Source: Occultella aeris | Lineage (GTDB): Bacteria > Actinomycetota > Actinomycetes > Actinomycetales > Beutenbergiaceae | Assembly: GCF_902703175.1 (NCBI RefSeq) | Contig: NZ_CACRYJ010000016.1 | Location: 124,001 to 188,000 of the forward strand | Direction of reading: 5' to 3' | DNA length: 64,000 nucleotides | The notes under the pieces: model-generated | Told to the model about the DNA's origin: nothing | The model's database searches: none | The model's input: the letters and a program-made list of their open reading frames with translations, nothing else | Shown here: piece after piece, positions 8,704 to 16,569 of the stretch | Layout of the letters: every line of letters starts with the position of its first letter | Position numbering within the stretch: the first letter of the stretch is position 1 | Program-made: the position numbers and the translations under genes

Positions 8704-9354
8704 TCAAACGGTGGTGCTGGGCTCCGCCTCGACCTGGCGGTCGTTGGCGGCGAAGAAGGACAAGCACAGCGCGGTGCACAGGTACAGCCAGAGGCCGACC
8801 GAGATGGTCGGCAGCAGGCCGGGCAGCCACGCGGTGACGGCGGCCACGAGGGTGGTCGTGGCGGCGAGCAGGAGGGGGACGCCGGGGAACCGGAGGCCGA
8901 ACGCCAAGGCGAGACGGAGGCAGTCCCGGGCGCGCAGGTCGTAGTGGGCGTCCATGGTGATCACGAGGAGCTGGTGGATGACGGTCAGCGCCGCGGCTGC
9001 CACCAGGGCAACCACCAGCGCGCTGCTACCGGGCTCGCCCCAGAACGAGGTGAGGTTGAGCCCGAGGATCGCCAGCAGCAGCCAACCCGGTGCCTGGAGC
9101 AGGTTCGCCCGGCGCAGCTGTCCACGCCAGGCCGAGGCGAACGTGCGCACCAGCGGCTGGGCCTCGCCGCGGATCCGGCCCCGGCTGCACGCGACCGCCG
9201 CCGCGACCGACGGGGCGAACCCGAGCACCACGCCGCCGGCCAGCGTGAACACGAGAACCAGGACGTTCAGGACGGCCACATAGCCGACGGCGTCCGCCCA
9301 GCCGTACCAGCGCTCGGTACGGCCCGGCGTGTACGCGGACGTCTGGGCGGTCAC
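8704..9354 (-). CDS. DUF624 (YesL-like) membrane protein
   Basis: A protein of 216 residues with about five hydrophobic segments. The opening WADAVGYVAVLNVLVLVFTLAGGVVLGFAPSVAA is the DUF624 signature (an N-terminal segment followed by a G-x-F/G-x-x-P-A/S turn). The function of this family is unknown; members are repeatedly found next to LplABC importers, including Bacillus YesL in the rhamnogalacturonan locus. The GTG start has no good Shine-Dalgarno sequence of its own but overlaps the stop codon of a short leader reading frame (GTGA), so it is probably translated by coupling. Confidence 0.85.
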   Translation of the reverse strand: MTAQTSAYTPGRTERWYGWADAVGYVAVLNVLVLVFTLAGGVVLGFAPSVAAAVACSRGRIRGEAQPLVRTFASAWRGQLRRANLLQAPGWLLLAILGLNLTSFWGEPGSSALVVALVAAAALTVIHQLLVITMDAHYDLRARDCLRLALAFGLRFPGVPLLLAATTTLVAAVTAWLPGLLPTISVGLWLYLCTALCLSFFAANDRQVEAEPSTTV

Positions 9355-9422
9355 AGCGCGCCCGGGGGTGCGTGAACCACGTGGTGACGCCGTTCGTGAA
9401 CGTTCACGAAGTTGGCTGTCAT
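9351..9422 (-). CDS. Short leader reading frame (23 codons) coupled to DUF624 gene
   Basis: ATG 9422 is preceded by GAGGAG with six to seven bases spacing, by far the best ribosome site at the head of this operon. The frame runs 23 codons and its TGA overlaps the GTG start of the DUF624 gene. The peptide (starting MTANFVNVHERRHHVVH) is rich in His and Val and has no recognisable domain. A perfect 18-bp palindrome that looks like a LacI-type operator lies inside the coding sequence. It may serve as a translational coupler, an attenuator or simply as a small protein; which of these cannot be told from sequence. Confidence 0.6.
   Translation of the reverse strand: MTANFVNVHERRHHVVHAPPGAL
9393..9410. 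promoter_or_regulatory. Perfect 18-bp LacI-type operator
   Basis: TTCGTGAACGTTCACGAA is its own reverse complement and has the central CG and TGAA/TTCA half-sites typical of LacI-family operators. It lies about 195 bp downstream of the predicted start of the leftward transcript, inside the leader reading frame. A partial copy, GTGAACGTT, overlaps the -10 region at 9601-9609, 205 bp away centre to centre. The divergent lacI-type gene at 9786 is the obvious candidate to encode its ligand. Confidence 0.7.
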
Positions 9423-9600
9423 GTATCTCTCCTCAAGTGCGGCTGCGGGTCGGCCGGCACGCAGCCGGGCGGGCAGATGGCCTGGCCGAAGCCGGCGGGG
9501 TTCGTTGGTGGGGCAGTTGTGGGCCGAGCGAGTAACGGGCGTCAGCGCCCCACTCGGCCGGAGTGGGCTGCGACTTCGCAGACCGCTCGGACGAGACTCC

Positions 9601-9633
9601 GTGAACGTTAGGGTTGAATGCATTCACTGTCAA
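9601..9633 (-). promoter_or_regulatory. Promoter of the leftward rhamnogalacturonan operon with operator half-site
   Basis: On the minus strand TTGACA (9633-9628) is followed by a 17-base spacer and TAACGT (9610-9605). The spacer contains the 12-bp palindrome TGAATGCATTCA (9615-9626), and the -10 overlaps GTGAACGTT (9601-9609), which matches half of the operator at 9393. The transcript would carry a leader of about 175 bases. The rest of the 363-bp gap (9423-9785) holds no further gene that I can support; TAGGCT at 9740-9745 is a possible -10 for the rightward lacI-type gene. Confidence 0.6.
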
Positions 9634-9785
9634 GAGTCTGGGAAAGCGGTCTCCGAATCTCGTGCGGGTGGCACTGCCCATCGGCCGTGCGGATGGCGGT
9701 GTGGCCGCGCAACCCAGCCGCCCGGCGTCAGGTGGGGTCTAGGCTCGCGCTCACACAAGTGGAAGCAAGGGGAGTTGGGAATCGC

Positions 9786-10799
9786 ATGGTGGCCAGCCGT
9801 CGAACGCGTCCGGGGATGAATGACGTGGCCAGGGTGGCTGGCGTGTCACACCAGACGGTGTCCCGTGTGCTCAATGACCACCCGAACGTCCGGGACAGCA
9901 CCCGTGAGCGGGTGCTCGCTGCGATCGCCGAGCTCGGATACCGACGCAACAGCGCCGCCCGAGCGCTGGTCACCCACCGGTCCGGCATCATCGGGATCAT
10001 CACCAGCGGCTCGGTGCACTCCGGCCCGGCGAGCACGCTCGCGGTGCTCGAGCGCACGGCCAGGGCGGCCGGCTACTTCGTCACCGTGGCGGCGGCCCCG
10101 CACCCCACGCCCGAACTGATGCAGGAGATCTTCGGCTCGTTCATGGACCAGTCCGTCGAGGGTGTCGTCGTGATCGCGCAGGGCGACGAGGTAGCCGGCG
10201 CCGCCCGTGCGGCGTTCGCCGAGGTGCCGCTGCTCATGATCTCCTCGCTCACGCCGGAACCGGACGACCCGCCGCTGGTGTCCGTCGACCAGGAGGCGGG
10301 GGCGCGACTGGTCGCCCGCTACCTGCTCGACCAGGGGCACCGGGACGTGGTGCACCTGGCGGGCCCCGAGGACTGGTTCGACGCCAGGGCCCGGGTCCGC
10401 GGCTGGCACGCGGAACTGAGTGAGGCAGACGTCACCCCGCGTCCCGACCTCACCGGCGACTGGAGCGCGGGCTCGGGGTATGGGGCCGGGCAGGCGCTCC
10501 TCGAGGACCTGCCCACGGCGGTCTTCGCGGCGAACGACCAGATGGCGCTCGGCGTCCTGCGGGCGTTCGCGGAGGCCGGAGTGGACGTGCCGGGGAAGGT
10601 ATCTGTGGTCGGCTTCGACGACATCGTCGGTGCGGACAACTTCTTCCCGCCACTGACCACGGTCCGGCAGGACTTCGAGGCCCTCGGCCGGCTCGCCATC
10701 GACGCCCTGGTGGCGGCGATAGGTGGCGAGGCGGCGGCCCGCGAGCTGGTCGCGCCCGTGCTGGTGGAGCGAACCAGCTCGGGACAGCCGCGGCCCTGA
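9786..10799 (+). CDS. LacI-family transcriptional regulator
   Basis: A protein of 337 residues from ATG 9786. The N-terminal HTH reads MNDVARVAGVSHQTVSRVLN with the hinge region RNSAARALVTHRSG, followed by a periplasmic-binding-protein-like sensor domain (residues about 65-335) with the typical VFAANDQMALGVLRA and VSVVGFDDI stretches. The recognition helix carries His-Gln where LacI has Tyr-Gln. It is divergent from the rhamnogalacturonan operon and directly upstream of araB. It could bind the GTGAACGTTCAC sites to its left or the GTGAGCG-type sites upstream of araB; the lac-operator-like half site TTGTGAGCG favours the latter for a Gln-type helix, but this is inference. Confidence 0.93.
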   Translation: MVASRRTRPGMNDVARVAGVSHQTVSRVLNDHPNVRDSTRERVLAAIAELGYRRNSAARALVTHRSGIIGIITSGSVHSGPASTLAVLERTARAAGYFVTVAAAPHPTPELMQEIFGSFMDQSVEGVVVIAQGDEVAGAARAAFAEVPLLMISSLTPEPDDPPLVSVDQEAGARLVARYLLDQGHRDVVHLAGPEDWFDARARVRGWHAELSEADVTPRPDLTGDWSAGSGYGAGQALLEDLPTAVFAANDQMALGVLRAFAEAGVDVPGKVSVVGFDDIVGADNFFPPLTTVRQDFEALGRLAIDALVAAIGGEAAARELVAPVLVERTSSGQPRP

Positions 10800-10812
10800 G
10801 TCCGTGGCGAGT

Positions 10813-10839
10813 GCGCTGAAGTGGCAGCCACTTCGGCGC
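10813..10839 (+). terminator. Hairpin after the lacI-type gene
   Basis: A 12-bp stem with one G-T pair (GCGCTGAAGTGG against CCACTTCGGCGC) and a three-base loop begins 13 bases after the stop codon. It lies before the araB promoter and probably ends the regulator transcript. It has no T-tract, as usual in high-GC actinobacteria. Confidence 0.55.
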
Positions 10840-10868
10840 TGTCGGCCGAGCGAGTGGCGCGCGACGGG

Positions 10869-10897
10869 TTGGCAAGTATTGTTGTGAGCGTTAACAT
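10869..10897 (+). promoter_or_regulatory. araB promoter with overlapping operator
   Basis: TTGGCA (10869-10874), a 17-base spacer and TAACAT (10892-10897) form a sigma-70-type promoter. The operator TGTGAGCGTTAACA (10883-10896) covers the -10, an arrangement expected for repression. The core AGCGTTAACA recurs before the 15.5-kb dehydrogenase and before the GH127 operon at 32.8 kb. Confidence 0.72.
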
Positions 10898-10968
10898 GTT
10901 CGCGATACGGTGCACGGGGCGAAGACGCCCGTGACATTCGGGGCAACGACGCGAAAGAGGACCGAGGG

Positions 10969-12711
10969 ATGACCGAACAGTCGGCCGAGCAGGGCCGAGA
11001 CGCCTTGGTGATCGGGGTGGACTACGGGACGCTGTCCGGCCGGGCGGTGGTGGTCCGGGTCAGTGACGGTGCCGAGCTGGGCAGCGCGGAGTATGCCTAC
11101 CCGCACGCCGTGATGGACCGGGCGCTGACCGCGTCGGCCGACGAGCCGCTGCCACCCGACTGGGCGCTGCAGGTGCCCGCCGACTACGTCGACGTGCTCA
11201 AGAACGCCGTGCCCGACGCGCTTCGGGCCGCCGGCGCGGACCCGGCCGACGTGATCGGGATCGGCACCGACTTCACCGCCTGCACGATGATCCCGACGCT
11301 CGCCGACGGCACCCCGCTGAACGAGCTCGAACGGTTCGCCGATCGCCCGCACGCGTACGTCAAACTCTGGAAGCACCACGCCGCGCAGTCACATGCGGAC
11401 CGGATCAACGAGCTCGCACGCGAGCGGGGCGAGGCCTGGCTGCCCCGGTACGGCGGGCTGATCTCCTCCGAGTGGCAGTTCGCCAAGGCGCTGCAGGTCC
11501 TCGAGGAGGACCGCGAGATCTACGACGCCATGGACCGCTGGGTCGAGGCCGCGGACTGGATCGTCTGGCAGCTCGGTGGCAGCTACGTCCGGGACGCCAG
11601 CACCGTCGGCTACAAGGGCATCTATCAGGACGGCGCCCACCCCGGTACCGACTTCCTCGGCGCGCTCAACCCCGACTTCGCGACCTTCGTCTCCGACAAG
11701 CTGGACGCGCCGATCGCCCCGCTCGGCGCGCGGGCCGGTCGGCTCACCGCCGAGGCCGCAGCCTGGACCGGGCTGACCGAGGGCATCGCCGTGGCCGTCG
11801 GGAACGTCGACGCGCACGTCACCCTGCCCGCGGCCAACGCCGTGGACCCGGGCCAGATGGTGCTCATCATGGGCACCTCGACCTGCCATGTCGTCAACAG
11901 CGAGAGCCTCCACGAGGTGCCGGGCATGTGCGGCGTCGTCGACGGCGGCGTGATCACCGGGCTGTACGGCTACGAGGCAGGGCAGAGCGGCGTCGGGGAC
12001 ATCTTCGCCTGGTTCGTCTCCACCGGCGTGCCGCCGGCGTACGTGGCACAGGCCGAGGCGGCGGGTCAGTCCATCCACGCCTACCTGACCGACCTCGCGG
12101 CCGCCCAGCCGATCGGCGGCCACGGGCTCGTCGCGCTGGACTGGCACTCCGGGAACCGCTCGGTGCTGGTGGACCACGAACTGTCCGGGCTCACGCTCGG
12201 GCAGACCCTGACCACGCGGCCCGAGGACATCTACCGCGCCCTGCTGGAGTCGACCGCGTTCGGCACCAAGACGATCGTCGACACGTTCGCGGCCTCGGGG
12301 GTTCCGATCACCGAGCTCGTCGTGGCCGGGGGGCTGCTCCGGAACCGCTTCCTCATGCAGATGTACGCCGACGTCACCGGGCTGCCGCTGAGTACGATCG
12401 TCTCCGAGCAGGGCCCCGCGCTCGGCTCGGCGATCCACGCCGCGGTCGCTGCCGGTGCCTACCCGGACGTTCGCGCGGCCGCGGCCGTCATGGGCGGGCG
12501 GGTCGCCGGCGCGTACACACCGGACCCGGAGGCGACCGCCGCCTACGCTGAGCTGTACGCGGAGTACGCCGCGCTGCACGACTACTTCGGGCGCGGCGGC
12601 AACGATGTGATGCGCCGACTCAAGAAGATCCGCCGTCGGGCGCTCGGTTCGGCAGCCGCCGAAGGCGACGTAGCTGCGCCCGACCTCGAGCCGCAGGGCG
12701 ACCTCGTATGA
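10969..12711 (+). CDS. araB: L-ribulokinase
   Basis: A protein of 580 residues (E. coli AraB has 566) of the FGGY kinase family. GVDYGTLSGRAVVVRV near residue 16 is the N-terminal phosphate loop with the G-T-x-S-G-R pattern of ribulokinases; GIGTDFTACTMIPT near residue 98 and the C-terminal VAGGLLRNRFLMQMYADVTG complete the fold. It phosphorylates L-ribulose to L-ribulose 5-phosphate. AGAGGA lies seven bases before the ATG. Its TGA overlaps the araD start (ATGA), and araA follows with a further overlap, so the three arabinose genes are one operon in the order B-D-A under the promoter at 10869. Confidence 0.96.
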   Translation: MTEQSAEQGRDALVIGVDYGTLSGRAVVVRVSDGAELGSAEYAYPHAVMDRALTASADEPLPPDWALQVPADYVDVLKNAVPDALRAAGADPADVIGIGTDFTACTMIPTLADGTPLNELERFADRPHAYVKLWKHHAAQSHADRINELARERGEAWLPRYGGLISSEWQFAKALQVLEEDREIYDAMDRWVEAADWIVWQLGGSYVRDASTVGYKGIYQDGAHPGTDFLGALNPDFATFVSDKLDAPIAPLGARAGRLTAEAAAWTGLTEGIAVAVGNVDAHVTLPAANAVDPGQMVLIMGTSTCHVVNSESLHEVPGMCGVVDGGVITGLYGYEAGQSGVGDIFAWFVSTGVPPAYVAQAEAAGQSIHAYLTDLAAAQPIGGHGLVALDWHSGNRSVLVDHELSGLTLGQTLTTRPEDIYRALLESTAFGTKTIVDTFAASGVPITELVVAGGLLRNRFLMQMYADVTGLPLSTIVSEQGPALGSAIHAAVAAGAYPDVRAAAAVMGGRVAGAYTPDPEATAAYAELYAEYAALHDYFGRGGNDVMRRLKKIRRRALGSAAAEGDVAAPDLEPQGDLV

Positions 12712-13451
12712 CCGGCTCGACCGCACCGATCGTGTTGGCGGACCTGCCCGCGCAGGTGCGCACCGCCGTCGGGCAGGCCCGGGAGCGGGTGGCGGCCCTG
12801 CACGGGGAGTTGACCCGCTACGGACTCGTGGTCTGGACCGCGGGCAACGTGTCCGAGCGGGTGGCGGGTGCCGACCTGTTCGTGATCAAGCCGTCCGGCG
12901 TCTCCTACGACGACCTGACGCCGGAGTCGATGGTCGTCTGCACGCTCGACGGCACGAAGATCGACGACGGCACCCCGGCGCACCTGAAGCCGTCCTCGGA
13001 CACCGCGGCACACGCCTACGTGTACCGGCATCTGCCCGACGTCGGCGGCGTGGTGCACACGCACTCGACGTACGCGACGGCCTGGGCCGCCCGCGCCGAG
13101 CCCGTGCCGTGCGTGCTGACGATGATGGCCGACGAGTTCGGCGGTGAGATCCCGATCGGGCCGTTCGCGCTGATCGGTGACGACTCGATCGGCCGCGGCA
13201 TCGTGGAGACCCTCCGGGAGTCCCGCTCGCCGGCGGTGCTGATGAGGAACCACGGGCCGTTCACGGTCGGCACCGACGCCCGCACTGCCGTGAAGGCCGC
13301 CGTGATGTGCGAGGAGGTCGCCCGCACCGTGCACATCTCGCGCCAGCTCGGGGACCCGCTGCCGATCGCCCAGACCGACATCGACTCGCTGTACGACCGC
13401 TACCAGAACGTCTACGGACAGGGCCCGGCGCCCGAGGAGGACCCCGCGTGA
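12708..13451 (+). CDS. araD: L-ribulose-5-phosphate 4-epimerase
   Basis: A protein of 247 residues of the class II aldolase/epimerase family. [11 protein letters not shown] near residue 42, [14 protein letters not shown] near 115 with two zinc-binding histidines, and [12 protein letters not shown] near 180 with a third histidine are all present. It converts L-ribulose 5-phosphate to D-xylulose 5-phosphate, feeding the pentose phosphate pathway. It overlaps araB by four bases at the start and araA by four bases (GTGA) at the end. Confidence 0.95.
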   Translation: MTGSTAPIVLADLPAQVRTAVGQARERVAALHGELTRYGLVVWTAGNVSERVAGADLFVIKPSGVSYDDLTPESMVVCTLDGTKIDDGTPAHLKPSSDTAAHAYVYRHLPDVGGVVHTHSTYATAWAARAEPVPCVLTMMADEFGGEIPIGPFALIGDDSIGRGIVETLRESRSPAVLMRNHGPFTVGTDARTAVKAAVMCEEVARTVHISRQLGDPLPIAQTDIDSLYDRYQNVYGQGPAPEEDPA

Positions 13452-14968
13452 GCACCCACATGACCGACCCGTTCGAGGGCAAGGAGATCTGGTTCCTGAC
13501 CGGGAGCCAGGACCTGTACGGCGAGGAGACCCTCGCCCAGGTCGCGGAGCAGTCGCAGCAGGTGGCGGCGCTGCTCGAGGAGTCGGATGCGGTCCCGGTC
13601 CGGATCGTCTGGAAGCCCGTCCTGAAGGACTCCGCCGCGATCCGGCGGGCAGCCCTCGAGGCGAACGCGGACGACGACTGCATCGGCGTCATCACCTGGA
13701 TGCACACGTTCTCCCCGGCGAAGATGTGGATCGCCGGCCTGGATGCGCTGCGGACGCCGCTGCTGCACCTGCACACGCAGGCCGGCGTCGAGCTGCCCTG
13801 GGCCGACATCGACATGGACTTCATGAACCTGAACCAGGCCGCCCACGGCGACCGCGAGTTCGGCTACATGGCGGCCCGGCTGGGCGTGTCCCGCAAGATC
13901 GTGGTCGGCCACGCGTCCGACGGCGTCGTCCGCGCCCAGGTGGGCGCGTGGGCTCGCGCGGCGGCCGGGTGGGCGGCCCTGACTGGCATGAAGCTGGCCC
14001 GGTTCGGGGACAACATGCGCGGCGTCGCCGTCACCGAGGGCGACAAGACCGAGGCGGAACTGCGGTTCGGTGTCTCGGTCAACACCTGGGGTGTGAACGA
14101 TCTGGTGGCCCGGGTCGACGCCGTCGCCGACGCCGCGATCGACGCCCTTGTCGCCGAGTACGTCGAGACCTACGACGTGGTCGCCGAGCTCCTGCCCGGC
14201 GGTGAGCGGCACGAGTCGCTGCGCTACGGCGCCCGCCAGGAGCTGGGCCTGCGGTCATTCCTCGAGGAGGGCGGCTTCGCGGCGTTCACCACGAACTTCG
14301 AGGACCTCGGCGGGCTGCGTCAGCTCCCCGGCCTGGCCGTGCAGCGGCTCATGGCCGCCGGGTACGGCTTCGGCGCGGAGGGGGACTGGAAGACCGCCAT
14401 CCTGGTGCGCCTGGCGAAGGTGATGGGCCACGGCCTGCCGGGCGGCGCGTCGCTGATGGAGGACTACACCTACGAGCTCACCCCTGGCAGGCAGAAGATC
14501 CTCGGCGCGCACATGCTCGAGGTCTGCCCGTCGCTGACCACGTCCCGGCCGCGGCTGGAGATCCACCCGCTCGGGATCGGGGGCCGCGAGGACCCGGTGC
14601 GCCTGGTCTTCGACGCCGACCTCGGCGAGGGCCTGGTGGTGGCGCTCTCGGACATGCGCGAGCGGTTCCGGCTCGTGGCGAACGAGGTGGACATCGTCGG
14701 CCCGGATGCGGAGCTGCCGAACCTGCCGGTGGCGCGCGCGGTCTGGGTGCCGCGTCCGGACTTCACGACGTCGGCGCGGGCCTGGCTCACCGCGGGAGGT
14801 GCGCACCACACGGTGCTCACCACCGCCGTCGGGCTCGAGGTCTTCGAGGACTTCGCCGAGATCGCCCGCACCGAGCTCGCGGTGATCGACGCGCAGACCA
14901 CGGTGCGCGGCTTCGCCCGGGAGCTGCGCTGGAACGCCGCCTACTTCCGGCTCGCCCAGACGCTGTAG
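13448..14968 (+). CDS. araA: L-arabinose isomerase
   Basis: A protein of 506 residues (family about 500). The N-terminus [20 protein letters not shown] and the stretch [15 protein letters not shown] are diagnostic, and [23 protein letters not shown] follows. It interconverts L-arabinose and L-ribulose. The GTG at 13448 is preferred because GAGGAG lies eight bases upstream inside araD and the start overlaps the araD stop; an ATG four codons later is the alternative. L-arabinose would come from the GH51, GH27 and GH127 enzymes encoded nearby. A hairpin follows seven bases after the stop. Confidence 0.96.
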   Translation: MSTHMTDPFEGKEIWFLTGSQDLYGEETLAQVAEQSQQVAALLEESDAVPVRIVWKPVLKDSAAIRRAALEANADDDCIGVITWMHTFSPAKMWIAGLDALRTPLLHLHTQAGVELPWADIDMDFMNLNQAAHGDREFGYMAARLGVSRKIVVGHASDGVVRAQVGAWARAAAGWAALTGMKLARFGDNMRGVAVTEGDKTEAELRFGVSVNTWGVNDLVARVDAVADAAIDALVAEYVETYDVVAELLPGGERHESLRYGARQELGLRSFLEEGGFAAFTTNFEDLGGLRQLPGLAVQRLMAAGYGFGAEGDWKTAILVRLAKVMGHGLPGGASLMEDYTYELTPGRQKILGAHMLEVCPSLTTSRPRLEIHPLGIGGREDPVRLVFDADLGEGLVVALSDMRERFRLVANEVDIVGPDAELPNLPVARAVWVPRPDFTTSARAWLTAGGAHHTVLTTAVGLEVFEDFAEIARTELAVIDAQTTVRGFARELRWNAAYFRLAQTL

Positions 14969-14974
14969 GGCAGA

Positions 14975-14997
14975 CTGGCCGGGGCCCGACCGGCCAG
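14975..14997 (+). terminator. Hairpin after araA
   Basis: CTGGCCGG and CCGGCCAG form a perfect eight-base stem around a seven-base loop, starting seven bases after the araA stop codon and 18 bases before the next start. It probably ends or attenuates the araBDA transcript. Confidence 0.55.
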
Positions 14998-15015
14998 CAC
15001 CCGATGGAGGACACC

Positions 15016-15390
15016 ATGTCCAGCTACCCGGAGTTCATCCCGAAGGCCGGCGCCTGCCTGGCCACGAAGAACGTGCTCACCCGCGCCGGCGCGGTGCGGT
15101 GGATGGTCCGCGAGGACTCCAGGGCCCCGGCGGACAACGGGTGGCTGATCTTCAGCGAGATCGACACCGAGGAGTACCTGGCGGATTCGAGCAACTTCCA
15201 GATCACGGACTTCAACGCCGTCTGTGCGTTGGAGCCCGCGCTGATCGGGATCTACGACTTCCCGGTCGGCTCGGACCTGGAGATCGTGCGTGACGCCGCC
15301 GGGATCCACATCATCGACACGACCACCGGCCGGGAGATCCCACGGGACCGGTTCTACGTGCCGCCCCAGTTCCAGGCCTGGCCGGAGTAG
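15016..15390 (+). CDS. DUF2185-domain protein
   Basis: A protein of 124 residues. The start at ATG 15016 is chosen over ATG 15004 because GGAGG sits five bases before it. IPKAGACLATKNVL, GAVRWMVRED and GWLIFSEIDTEEYLADSSNF match the DUF2185 (immunity-protein-like) pattern, a small globular domain of unknown function. It has no membrane segment. It lies alone between the araA terminator and the operator of the next operon; a link to arabinose metabolism is not evident. Confidence 0.72.
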   Translation: MSSYPEFIPKAGACLATKNVLTRAGAVRWMVREDSRAPADNGWLIFSEIDTEEYLADSSNFQITDFNAVCALEPALIGIYDFPVGSDLEIVRDAAGIHIIDTTTGREIPRDRFYVPPQFQAWPE

Positions 15391-15427
15391 GCCCGCAGAC
15401 TCGCGGGGCGACTGCCCGCAGCATTCC

Positions 15428-15441
15428 TGATAGCGTTAACA
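15428..15441 (+). promoter_or_regulatory. Operator (AGCGTTAACA type) before the dehydrogenase-GH operon
   Basis: TGATAGCGTTAACA shares the ten-base core AGCGTTAACA with the sites at 10883 and 32745. TAACAA inside it (15437-15442) could be the -10, as in the other two, but no good -35 is seen 17 bases upstream. It lies 61 bases before the start of the zinc dehydrogenase gene. Confidence 0.62.
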
Positions 15442-15502
15442 ACACCGATATCCCGCGCGCGAGAACGTGCTCCACGCGGCACCGTGAAGGAGAAGAGCAA
15501 GG

Positions 15503-16516
15503 ATGCGTCTGGCCAGACTCCATGGAGTGGGTGACCTCCGGATCGAGGAGGCGGAACCGCCCGAGGTGCAGCCCGGCCACACGCTGGTCCGGGTCACCGA
15601 CGTGGGCCTGTGCGGCAGCGACCTGCACTGGTTCGCCGAGGGGGGCATCGGCGACGCCCGGCTCACCCGGCCGATCGTGCCGGGCCACGAGTTCGCCGGC
15701 ATCGGCGCTTCCGGCGCGCTCGACGGCGTCCGCGTGGCCGTGGACCCGGCGATCCCGTGCATGAACTGCTCGATGTGCCACGAGGGCCACCCCAACCTCT
15801 GCCCGACCGTCGGGTTCGCCGGGCACGGGAAGCTCGACGGCGGCCTCGCCGAGTTCATCTCCTGGCCCACGAACCGGCTGTTCCCGCTCCCGGACTCCTT
15901 CACCGGGGCCGACGGCGCGGTCCTCGAGCCGCTCGGGGTCGCTCTGCACGCGTGGGACCTCGGGCACGTGCCGCTCGCGGCGAACGTGGCGATCGTCGGC
16001 GGCGGCCCGATCGGTCTGCTGCTCGTGCAGCTGGCCCGGTCCGCCGGTGCGGACCGGGTGGCCGTCGTCGAACCGCGCGAGCACCGGCGCGACGCGGCGC
16101 TGCGCTACGGCGCCGACGAGGTGCTCACGCCGGACGAGGCCCGCGAGGCGTCCGCGTGGAAGGGCTGGGGTTCCGGCGGGCTCGGCGCGGATGTGGTGTT
16201 CGAGATCGCCGGGAACGACGACGCGATCGCCATCGCCGCGACGGCCGCCCGACCGGGTGCCCGGGTGATCCTCGGCGGCATCCCCGACGACGACTCCTCG
16301 TCGTTCCGGGCCGGCACTGCCCGCCGCAAGGGCCTGACCCTGGTCATGGTGCGCCGCATGAAGGAGATGTACCCGCGAGCCATCCGGCTCGTCGAACGGG
16401 GCCTGGTGGACGTGCGCTCGCTCGTCTCCGAACGCGCGCCGCTGAGCGACGCCCCCGCCGCGTTCGCCCGGGCCACCGAGCGCACCGGTCTCAAGGTCGT
16501 CATCGGCCTCGACTGA
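15503..16516 (+). CDS. Zinc-dependent medium-chain alcohol/polyol dehydrogenase
   Basis: A protein of 337 residues of the MDR superfamily. Catalytic zinc ligands are visible: Cys in GLCGSDLHW (about 38), His-Glu in GHEF (about 62) and Glu in VLEPLGVALHA. The structural zinc lobe reads CMNCSMCHEGHPNLC, and the Rossmann motif is VGGGPIGLL. The closest known types are L-iditol/sorbitol- and L-arabinitol-like dehydrogenases. It is the first gene of a run with GH27 and GH51 genes and has the arabinose-type operator upstream, so its substrate may be a pentose or pentitol released by those enzymes (inference). Confidence 0.85.
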   Translation: MRLARLHGVGDLRIEEAEPPEVQPGHTLVRVTDVGLCGSDLHWFAEGGIGDARLTRPIVPGHEFAGIGASGALDGVRVAVDPAIPCMNCSMCHEGHPNLCPTVGFAGHGKLDGGLAEFISWPTNRLFPLPDSFTGADGAVLEPLGVALHAWDLGHVPLAANVAIVGGGPIGLLLVQLARSAGADRVAVVEPREHRRDAALRYGADEVLTPDEAREASAWKGWGSGGLGADVVFEIAGNDDAIAIAATAARPGARVILGGIPDDDSSSFRAGTARRKGLTLVMVRRMKEMYPRAIRLVERGLVDVRSLVSERAPLSDAPAAFARATERTGLKVVIGLD

Positions 16517-16569
16517 CATCACGCCCCAGCCCAACACGAATCCGAACACCCCGAGAGGTCCGCGCAACG

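Noticed and set aside
9351-9623. A 90-codon protein upstream of the DUF624 gene
   Set aside because: The extended frame starts upstream of the predicted transcription start and has no ribosome site; only the last 23 codons, behind GAGGAG, are supported.
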